From assembly GCA_016870915.1 (NCBI GenBank), contig VFZY01000001.1:1-64000 (forward strand): 64,000 nucleotides of DNA, given 5' to 3'. Positions within the stretch are counted from its first letter, which is position 1, and each line of letters begins with the position of its first letter. Of this stretch, positions 52,650-59,171 are shown in pieces. Under the pieces are notes generated by a model that was not told the DNA's origin, made no database searches, and saw only the letters and a list, made by a program, of their open reading frames with translations. The position numbers and the translations under genes were made by a program. Source of the DNA: Acidobacteriota bacterium. Its GTDB lineage: Bacteria > Acidobacteriota > Terriglobia > Bryobacterales > Bryobacteraceae.

Positions 52650-53141
52650 ATGATGAAACCGCATCGAACGATCCCCGCGGCAATCCCGGCCGCCGCCATC
52701 CTGATCGCGTTCGCGGCCGGGCCATCCAAGGCGCAGCAGCCCGATCTGGCAGCCGAGATCCGGGCCCTGCGGGCATCGGTGGAAAAGCTGGCCCGTTCCC
52801 AGCAGGAGTTGGTGCTGCTGACGCGGGTCCAGATCACCGAAGCGCGTGTGGCGCCGCTGGAGGCGCAACGGTCACAATTGCTGATGCAGGAAGCGCAACT
52901 GGACCGCGAACTGGCAGCCATGCAGGGCGGCGCCGGACAGGCCTCAAGCCAGGCGGCGGCGTTGGCGGGAGCTGGGCAGGAGTTCGTGGCCACTTCTCCC
53001 GGCGCGCCGCAGATGACCTCGGAACTGAGCCGGCGGCTGGATGAGGTGCGGCGTGTGCGCCACGGACTCGATCAGCGGATTCAGACATTACGAGCGCGCA
53101 GCGCGGTGTGGGAACGGCAGATCGAAGAGTTGCAGAAGTAA
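52650..53141 (+). CDS. Secreted coiled-coil hypothetical protein
   Basis: A 163-residue protein with a signal peptide (RTIPAAIPAAAILIAFAAGPSKAQ). Two heptad-rich stretches are visible: AAEIRALRASVEKLARSQQELVLLTRVQITEARVAPLEAQRSQLLMQEAQLDRELAAM and LSRRLDEVRRVRHGLDQRIQTLRARSAVWERQIEELQK. A Gly/Ala/Gln linker (GGAGQASSQAAALAGAGQ) joins them. It would form a periplasmic rod or oligomer. No family is recognised. The three AAGATCTG copies start at its stop codon. Confidence 0.65.
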   Translation: MMKPHRTIPAAIPAAAILIAFAAGPSKAQQPDLAAEIRALRASVEKLARSQQELVLLTRVQITEARVAPLEAQRSQLLMQEAQLDRELAAMQGGAGQASSQAAALAGAGQEFVATSPGAPQMTSELSRRLDEVRRVRHGLDQRIQTLRARSAVWERQIEELQK

Positions 53142-53178
53142 GATCTGCGCGGAGCAAGATCTGAGGAAGGAAGATCTG
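53140..53178 (+). repeat. Three AAGATCTG copies spaced 16 and 15 bp
   Basis: AAGATCTG occurs at 53140-53147, 53156-53163 and 53171-53178; the bases following the last two (AGGAAGG, AGAAAGC) are similar. The first copy overlaps the stop of the coiled-coil gene. The 15/16-bp period matches other short tandem duplications in this window. No operator function is known to me. Confidence 0.75.
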
Positions 53179-53196
53179 AGAAAGCAGGGCCGTGGT

Positions 53197-53739
53197 TCAA
53201 TCGCGGCGCCAGTCGCGCGAGAGCATGGAGTAGACCCTCAGATCGGTGAACTCTCCGTTCAACAGTTCACCCTCCCGCTCAACGCCCTCCAGAACAAATC
53301 CCAAGCGCTCCGGCACCCGCCAGCTTTCCTGATTCCCCGGCGCGCACTTGATCACCACGCGGTTGTAGCCTTGTCCGAAGAGCAGACCCGTCACCGCCCG
53401 GCAACACGCCGTGATGATGCCCTTCCCTCTCGCCTCCGGCGCCAGCCAGTAGCCCAGATCCACGGAGCGGCCCAGCCGGCTGCCCGGATGCGCCCCAAAG
53501 CCGCCCGAAAACACGCCGCCGCGCCAGATGCCGCCGGCGAATCCATCACCGGAATGCTGGCGCCCGGCGGCCCACCGGATGAAGTTCAAGCTGTCTTCGG
53601 CCCCGTGCGTGTCCTGCACCCACGGAAGCCAGCGTGCCAGATCGGCTCGGTGCTTGTCGATCACGGAAAACAGGAGTGAGGCATCGTCTTCTGCATACGA
53701 GCGGATCTCTGTGACGTCATCAACCTGGATCGGGAGCAT
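53197..53739 (-). CDS. GNAT N-acetyltransferase, RimJ/RimL-like
   Basis: A 180-residue cytosolic enzyme. The acetyl-CoA site is in VDLGYWLAPEARGKGIITACCRAVTGLLFGQ (R/Q-x-x-G-x-G/A as RGKGI), preceded by IRSYAEDDASLLFSVIDKHRADLARWLPWVQDTHGAEDSLNFIR, which is typical of the RimL-like branch acting on ribosomal protein N-termini or small amines. NRVVIKCAPGNQESWRVPERLGFVLEGVEREGELLNGEFTDLRVYSML closes the fold; a standard N-x-x-S reads N-Q-E-S here. The substrate is unknown. It is divergent from the hydrolase-propeller gene. Confidence 0.88.
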   Translation of the reverse strand: MLPIQVDDVTEIRSYAEDDASLLFSVIDKHRADLARWLPWVQDTHGAEDSLNFIRWAAGRQHSGDGFAGGIWRGGVFSGGFGAHPGSRLGRSVDLGYWLAPEARGKGIITACCRAVTGLLFGQGYNRVVIKCAPGNQESWRVPERLGFVLEGVEREGELLNGEFTDLRVYSMLSRDWRRD

Positions 53740-53767
53740 CGATGCGTTCCGGGCAGCCGTGGAGTGC

Positions 53768-53773
53768 TATGCT
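53768..53773 (+). promoter_or_regulatory. -10 TATGCT box 8 nt before esterase gene start
   Basis: TATGCT is followed by GTCAACCG and ATG 53782, with no Shine-Dalgarno. The hexamer 17 nt upstream is not a -35. TTGACA occurs on the opposite strand at 53773-53778 and may belong to the divergent GNAT gene, though no -10 follows it. Confidence 0.45.
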
Positions 53774-53781
53774 GTCAACCG

Positions 53782-55422
53782 ATGCATCTTATCACTCTCG
53801 CGGCCTGTCTTTTCAGCGTGCAGAATCCTCCGGTCCCCAAGATCCCCGAAACGCTCATCCACGACCCCGGCGTTGTCTACTCCACCGTGGGCGGGCGCAT
53901 GGAAATGGATGTCGTCCGTCCTCGCAACGCAGCCGGCGCGCCCGCGGTGGTGCTCATCCACGGCGGCGGGTTCCGGCGCGGCAACCGGCAGAGCCAGTTG
54001 CCGCTGGCTGTGAAGCTGGCCGAGCGGGGCTATGTCGCCGCGGCCGTCACTTACCGGCTGTCGCCCCGCAATCAGTTCCCTGCCCCGGTGCATGATGTGA
54101 AGGCAGCCGTGCGATTCCTGCGGGCAAACGCGGTCCGCTTCAACCTGGACGGATCCCGGGTCTGCGCCTGGGGCGGGTCGGCGGGGGGCCATCTGGCACT
54201 CATGCTTGGGCTCACCGCCGGTGTCGCGGAGTTTGAAGGCTCCGGCCCCAACCAGGACCAGCCAAGCTCCGTGAACTGCGTCGTGAACTACTATGGGCCC
54301 ACGGATTTCACGCAATCCTATGCCAAGAGCGTCGACGCCGCGGAAGTGCTTCCGCTGTTCCTGGGCGGCAACCTGGAGCTTGCCCGGGCGGCACACATCA
54401 AGGCAAGCCCGCTCAACTGGGTGACTCCGGCCGCGGCGCCCGTGCTTTCCGTCCACGGCACACAAGATGCCTATGTGGCCTATGAACACTCCGTCTGGCT
54501 CACCTCGCGTCTGCTCGATGCCGGGGTGGCGGCGGAGATCGAAACGCTTTCCGGCGCGGGGCACGGCTTCCGCGGCGCCGACGCGGAGCGGGCCGAGGCG
54601 CGAGGATTTGCGTTCCTTGAGAAGCATCTGGCCGGGAAACCGCAGAAGCGCATTCTGGTGTCGGACCACGGCCCCGGGGGAGAGATTCTTGCACTCGAGT
54701 GGCCCTCGGGCCGCGTCCTGTGGCGCGTGCCCAATCAGCGCGGCCACGACGTGCAGTGGCTGGAGAACGGCCACGTGCTGTTCACCATCGGGCCCAGCAG
54801 GAAAGTGGTTGAACTGGGGCCGGACCGGCGCGAGGTCTGGAGCTATTCCGAAGGGCTTCAGCACCCCCTGGCGGCACAGCGCCTGCCGAACGGCAACACG
54901 CTGATCGGCGATCCGGTGGCCGGCAAAGTCATCGAGGTGACGCCCGCCAGGCAGGTGGTGTGGACCTACGAAAGCCCCGACATCGGCAAAATGCGCATGA
55001 GAAACTCGAAGCGCACGGCCGCCGGGACGACGCTGATCGCAATCGAGGCCGTGTCGAAGATCATTGAAGTGGATCAGGCGGGCAAGATCATCTGGACCTG
55101 GCAGGCGCCGAACGGCGAGAACCGGCGAGCCTACCAGGCCATTCGGCTGGAGAACGGGAACACCATGGTCAGTCTGTCGGATCCGGGCGAGGTGGTGGAA
55201 GTGGACCGGTCCGGAAAAGTGGTCCGCTCGGTGGGTGGAACCAATCCGAGCCTTCAAATGGGGTGGGCTTCCGGCATCAAACCGCTGGCCAACGGCGGAA
55301 TCCTGATCTCGGACTACACCGGCCGGCGGCTGGTGGAAGTGGATGCCAAGGGTAACGTGGTGAACGAATTGCGCACCGGGCCGTGGACCATTGCCAGCGT
55401 GGAGACAATCGACCGCTGGTAG
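53782..55422 (+). CDS. Fusion: secreted alpha/beta-hydrolase esterase + beta-propeller
   Basis: A 546-residue protein with a short signal (HLITLAACLFSVQ). Residues about 20-285 are a BD-FAE/hormone-sensitive-lipase-like esterase: oxyanion VVLIHGGGFRRG, nucleophile CAWGGSAGGHLAL (Ser), Asp in VHGTQDAYVAYE and His in LSGAGHGFRG, so the triad is complete. Residues about 290-546 form a propeller of repeats such as ILALEWPSGRVLWRVP, VVELGPDRREVWSY, VIEVTPARQVVWTYESP, IIEVDQAGKIIWTWQAP and VVEVDRSGKVVRSVGG, similar to arylsulfotransferase-like/PQQ-type propellers. The fusion suggests an esterase with its own carbohydrate- or polyphenol-binding module. Confidence 0.85.
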   Translation: MHLITLAACLFSVQNPPVPKIPETLIHDPGVVYSTVGGRMEMDVVRPRNAAGAPAVVLIHGGGFRRGNRQSQLPLAVKLAERGYVAAAVTYRLSPRNQFPAPVHDVKAAVRFLRANAVRFNLDGSRVCAWGGSAGGHLALMLGLTAGVAEFEGSGPNQDQPSSVNCVVNYYGPTDFTQSYAKSVDAAEVLPLFLGGNLELARAAHIKASPLNWVTPAAAPVLSVHGTQDAYVAYEHSVWLTSRLLDAGVAAEIETLSGAGHGFRGADAERAEARGFAFLEKHLAGKPQKRILVSDHGPGGEILALEWPSGRVLWRVPNQRGHDVQWLENGHVLFTIGPSRKVVELGPDRREVWSYSEGLQHPLAAQRLPNGNTLIGDPVAGKVIEVTPARQVVWTYESPDIGKMRMRNSKRTAAGTTLIAIEAVSKIIEVDQAGKIIWTWQAPNGENRRAYQAIRLENGNTMVSLSDPGEVVEVDRSGKVVRSVGGTNPSLQMGWASGIKPLANGGILISDYTGRRLVEVDAKGNVVNELRTGPWTIASVETIDRW

Positions 55423-55440
55423 CCGCCGGCGGGAACAGGA

Positions 55441-56409
55441 TTAGTCATCGTCCGGGGCCACGAAGTTCGTGAGCATGACGGCTCGCTTCCTGTTCACGCC
55501 GTGGACGTGGCCGTAGAACTTGCGGGCCCGGTTGATCACCACGTCAATCGTGCGGTCAGCCGGGTAGTCAAACATCAACACATCCCCGGGCGCCAGGTTC
55601 AGGAGATTCTGGACGCTCAACGTTGGTCCGCGTAGCCGGGTATCGACGAGCAGCCGCGTGGGGCGAACCAGGCTGAAGACGCGCCGTTGCTCCGTCTCGG
55701 ATGATTCGGTTTTGCGCGCCGACCACTGCTGATCGAACTTCTGGCCCAGCATCTTGATGATGATGGAGGGGATACCGATGTTCATCATGCCGGACAGCTC
55801 ACCGATGCGCACCTCAATGCTGACGGCGACGACGGCTTCGTTCGGCGCCAGAATCTGCAACAGTTGCGGTTCGGTTTCGAAGGCTTCGATGGAAAAGTCG
55901 ATGACGGCCACCTGACGCCAGGCTTCTTTCAGATCCTTGAGAATGATGCGGATCATGCCATCGAGGATCGCCTGCTCGATCTCCGTGACCTCGCGCTCAA
56001 ACTTGGCGCCGGCGGCCACCCGCCCCCCGAGCAGCGTTTCAAGAATGGGAAAGACCAGGGACGGGTTCAGTTCAAGCAGAGCATTGTTGTCGAACTGGAG
56101 CATGCCCAGCGAAACGATGCACGTGGGCGAAGGCAGACACTGGGAAAACTCCATGAAGGAGAGCTGTTCCACGCTGACCAGGTTGACCATGACGTAGGCG
56201 CGAAGATACGCCGAAAGGCTGGACGCCAGGCTGCGGGCGAAGTTTTCATGAAGCAGGTGGATGGAACGAAGCTGGTCCTTGGCAATGCGGTCCGGGCGGC
56301 AGAAGTCGTACGGCTGTGCCTTGCCGGCCTGGTCCTCGTTCTGCGGGACTTCACGCAGATTCTTGAATACATTGTCGATTTCCTGCTGTGTGAGGACACG
56401 ATCACTCAT
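55441..56409 (-). CDS. fliM: Flagellar motor switch protein FliM
   Basis: A 322-residue switch protein, full length. ATG 56409 (MSDRVLTQQEIDNVFKNL) is chosen since GGAG precedes it by 8 nt and since this start puts the CheY-P-binding peptide LTQQEID at the N-terminus; a frame to 56433 adds eight residues. The middle domain shows YDFCRPDRIAKDQLRSIHLLHENFARSLASSLSAYLR and the GGR-V motif LLGGRVAAGAKFEREVTEIEQAILDGMI. The SpoA-type C-terminus is LRGPTLSVQNLLNLAPGDVLMFD. FliM normally lies in a flagellar operon (fliL, fliN), absent here. It is close to motA but on the opposite strand. Confidence 0.93.
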   Translation of the reverse strand: MSDRVLTQQEIDNVFKNLREVPQNEDQAGKAQPYDFCRPDRIAKDQLRSIHLLHENFARSLASSLSAYLRAYVMVNLVSVEQLSFMEFSQCLPSPTCIVSLGMLQFDNNALLELNPSLVFPILETLLGGRVAAGAKFEREVTEIEQAILDGMIRIILKDLKEAWRQVAVIDFSIEAFETEPQLLQILAPNEAVVAVSIEVRIGELSGMMNIGIPSIIIKMLGQKFDQQWSARKTESSETEQRRVFSLVRPTRLLVDTRLRGPTLSVQNLLNLAPGDVLMFDYPADRTIDVVINRARKFYGHVHGVNRKRAVMLTNFVAPDDD

Positions 56410-56478
56410 CCGGAATGCTCCAAAGGCATCCATCGGCGGAAAGTGCCGGGGACTTGACGGGCGCCCGGCGGCTCCGGG

Positions 56479-57981
56479 CTACTTCGCGGCCGGGGCCTGT
56501 TTGCGAACCTGCTCGAAGTACTGCTGCACGTAGTCCTGGTAGATCAGCGGGATCTCATCGCGATGAATCTCGCCGCCAAGATCGGCGTGTTTGCCCTTCT
56601 TCTGCGAATACGGTGTCTTCAACTGCTGGCGGCCGCTTGAGACCTCAACCATCACCTCGCCCTGGATGTTCTGGGCGCGCTTTCCGATGATCTCGCTGAT
56701 CTTGCCCATGGCGCTCAACTGCTCCGCCAACTGGGTGTCCTTGTTGCCGTCCTGCTTGCCCATGCCGCTCTTGGCATCCTTGGCGGCCTGCTGATCGCTC
56801 TGATCCCCGCTCTTGCCCTGGGCGCTTTCGGACTTCTCGCCGCCCTCGCCCTGGGGATCGCCTTGCTGCTCCTCACCCTGCTGGCCGTCTCCGGTTTGTT
56901 TACCGGGCATCTGCTGGCCCTTCTGGGATTGCTGCTGGCGCGAGGCCGGGGACTGCTGGCCGGACTTCTGATTGGCCGCCTGCTGATCCCCGCCCTTGGG
57001 CTTGATGTTCATTTTGTTCATCAGGTTGGCGAAGGCATCCCTCATCTTGTCGAGCAGGCTGGAATTTTCGTTCTCGCCGTTGCCCTGGCGTCCCGATTTC
57101 GAGTCGTCCTGCTTGGACTTCTGGCCGCCCTTGTTCTCGCCGGAAGCCGTGTCCTGTCCGCTGGGCTGCTGATCGTCGCCGGCATTCATGCCCTCGGCCT
57201 GTTCGCCCTCTTCAGAGGGCTCCGCGGAAGGGTCCGGTGAACGCTTCTGGCTTTCCCTGCCCTTGTCGCCGGACTCAACGCCCTGGTCGACATCGGGCAC
57301 CTCGATCGTGCCCAGGGCCTGTTGGCTTGCCGGGTCGAGTTGCTCGGCTTTATCCGGACCTTCGTTGTGCTCCCCAATTCCCTTGATGTCCTGCTCAGGC
57401 CGCTTGCCGCCCTTGCGCTGGGCCACTTCCTCCGGCTGGGACTGGAACAGGTCGAACGCCATCGCAACCATCGGTTTCGACAGGTCCAGACCGTTCATCA
57501 CCCCATAGCGGACGCCGAAAAGCACCGCCGCCCCCAGCGCCAGAACGGCGGCCGCCAGCGCGGCGCGCGGAAAGCTGAACGGCATCGCTTGCGCCGGGGC
57601 AATCACCGCGGCCTGATCCTCGGCCTGTTGGCGCTGGCGGTCGCGGACGGCGGGATCGAAGAGCCGGTTGTCGGGATCCAGAAAGTAGAAAGCCGTGGAA
57701 AGGGAGTCGTCCAGCCCAAGCCGCTGGTCGATCTGCTGCGCAATGCGGTAGGCGGGCAGGATCCGGCTGCGGAAGCGGACCACGCCGATGCCGAAGCTGA
57801 TGGTGAACAGCAGCACCGGCCAGTACCAGTCAAGCACCTGGGTCCCCAGGAACAGTAAAAGAATAAACCCGCCCAAGCCGATAGATGCCGAGTAGGCGGT
57901 CTGGACGGCCAGAAGTTGCAGGATATGGCGGCGGCGCGCACGTACAACCAGAGTCCGGAGCGCCTCGGACGAAATAGGCAA
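56479..57981 (-). CDS. DUF4175-like membrane protein with Gln/Gly/Lys-rich disordered region
   Basis: A 500-residue protein. Two N-terminal helices (about 25-45 and 50-68) and a third (about 138-160) form the membrane part; RIAQQIDQRLGLDDSLSTAFYFL lies between. From about residue 180 to 430 the chain is a low-complexity run of Gln, Gly, Lys, Ser, Asp and Glu (GGDQQAANQKSGQQSPASRQQQS and similar). The end (LSAMGKISEIIGKRAQNIQGEVMVEVSSGRQQLKTPYSQKKGKHADLGGEIHRDEIPLIYQDYVQQYFEQVRKQ) is a folded tail. The layout resembles DUF4175/BatD-BatE-associated proteins, but that is from memory. TTG 57981 has GGGAAGA upstream. Confidence 0.65.
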   Translation of the reverse strand: MPISSEALRTLVVRARRRHILQLLAVQTAYSASIGLGGFILLLFLGTQVLDWYWPVLLFTISFGIGVVRFRSRILPAYRIAQQIDQRLGLDDSLSTAFYFLDPDNRLFDPAVRDRQRQQAEDQAAVIAPAQAMPFSFPRAALAAAVLALGAAVLFGVRYGVMNGLDLSKPMVAMAFDLFQSQPEEVAQRKGGKRPEQDIKGIGEHNEGPDKAEQLDPASQQALGTIEVPDVDQGVESGDKGRESQKRSPDPSAEPSEEGEQAEGMNAGDDQQPSGQDTASGENKGGQKSKQDDSKSGRQGNGENENSSLLDKMRDAFANLMNKMNIKPKGGDQQAANQKSGQQSPASRQQQSQKGQQMPGKQTGDGQQGEEQQGDPQGEGGEKSESAQGKSGDQSDQQAAKDAKSGMGKQDGNKDTQLAEQLSAMGKISEIIGKRAQNIQGEVMVEVSSGRQQLKTPYSQKKGKHADLGGEIHRDEIPLIYQDYVQQYFEQVRKQAPAAK

Positions 57982-58074
57982 TGCGTTCTTCCCGGTTTCA
58001 TTATGTCATCGTTCACGAGTTCTCTGCGAACCGGATTGGTCCGGCGGACGTCCAGGTATGATGAAGAGAAACGC

Positions 58075-59154
58075 ATGGTGTTGAGTTCAGGAGCCGGCGG
58101 ATCACCCGGTGGGGCGCCCGGCGGACCAGCCGGTGGAAAAATGACCGGCTGGGCAAAGCTGCTGCTGGTGGCGGCCAACGTCGTTTCCGTCGCCTGCCTC
58201 GTTTGGGTGCTCCGGGGCGCCGAATTGACCGGTCTCGACGAGGAACTGGCCGCTCTGCACTGGGGGTGGGTGGCGGTGGCCGTGGGCGCCGACATTCTGG
58301 TCTACGTCTGGCAGGGGCTGCGATGGAGCGTCCTGCTGAACCCGGTGGAGCGGATTCCGGCCGGGCGCTCGGTGCGCGCAATCTACGTGGGCCTGTTTGC
58401 CAACGAACTGCTGCCCCTGCGGCCCGGCGAAGTGATCCGGGCGTATCTTCAGGCCCGTTGGAGCAGCATTCCGTTTTCCGTCACCCTCACCTCGGCGGTG
58501 ATCGAACGCGTCTTCGACGGCATTTGGATCATCACCTGCCTCGCCGTCTCCCTGCAAATGGGGACCATCCCGGCCGCGGGCGTCGCGGGCGGAAGGCTGG
58601 AAAACGCCGCCTGGGCACTGGGGGCGGTGGTGGCCGTGGGAGCACTGATTCTGGGCTTCATCATGTTCCACCGGCAGCGTGCGGAAGAAGCCGCGGCATC
58701 CACGCGGTGGGCGCGGAAGTTCAAGGTGTTCGTGGCGGATTTGCACGCCATGGGCAACTCCGTCTCCTTTCTGTGGGCCTTTGGCTTGAGCCTGCCGCAC
58801 CTCCTGCTGCAGGTGGTTCCCATCTATGCCCTGGCCCGGGCCTTCGAGATGGAAGAACTCACCCTGGGCGCGGCAATGTTGACGCTTCTTACCCTGCGGC
58901 TGGGCACCGTGATTCCGAATGCGCCGGGAAACCTGGGTACGTTTCAGGCACTGGCCGTTTTTGCCCTGCAGCTGTTCCTGGTGGAAGGCGTACGGGCCAA
59001 ACGGTTCGCACTGGTGCTTTGGGGAGTCGTAACCCTGCCGCTGCTGATCGCCGGCGCCGTGGCGCTGGCGGTAACAGGGCTCAAGATCCGCGAGCTCATC
59101 CGGCAGGCCGAACAGACGCATCCGCAAGCGGAAGTGGTAGACTCACTCAAGTAG
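58075..59154 (+). CDS. Lysylphosphatidylglycerol synthase-like flippase (UPF0104/AglD-type) membrane protein
   Basis: A 359-residue protein with about eight helices. ATG 58075 is preceded by GAAGAG; ATG 58141 (MTGWAKLLL) is an alternative just before the first helix. Family motifs are WQGLRWSVLLNP, YVGLFANELLPLRPGEVIRAYLQARW and SAVIERVFDGIWIITCL, typical of LPG_synthase_TM/UPF0104 proteins (the membrane domain of MprF-like enzymes and AglD-like flippases). LTLRLGTVIPNAPGNLGTFQALAVFALQLF is the closing signature. No catalytic synthase domain follows, so a lipid flippase role is more likely. It overlaps nothing and precedes the DUF1592 gene by 17 nt. Confidence 0.85.
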   Translation: MVLSSGAGGSPGGAPGGPAGGKMTGWAKLLLVAANVVSVACLVWVLRGAELTGLDEELAALHWGWVAVAVGADILVYVWQGLRWSVLLNPVERIPAGRSVRAIYVGLFANELLPLRPGEVIRAYLQARWSSIPFSVTLTSAVIERVFDGIWIITCLAVSLQMGTIPAAGVAGGRLENAAWALGAVVAVGALILGFIMFHRQRAEEAAASTRWARKFKVFVADLHAMGNSVSFLWAFGLSLPHLLLQVVPIYALARAFEMEELTLGAAMLTLLTLRLGTVIPNAPGNLGTFQALAVFALQLFLVEGVRAKRFALVLWGVVTLPLLIAGAVALAVTGLKIRELIRQAEQTHPQAEVVDSLK

Positions 59155-59171
59155 CCATCCCAGAGTAAAAC

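Noticed and set aside
53767-55257. 496-residue minus-strand frame over the esterase-propeller gene
   Set aside because: Antisense shadow of a gene with a complete esterase triad and propeller repeats.
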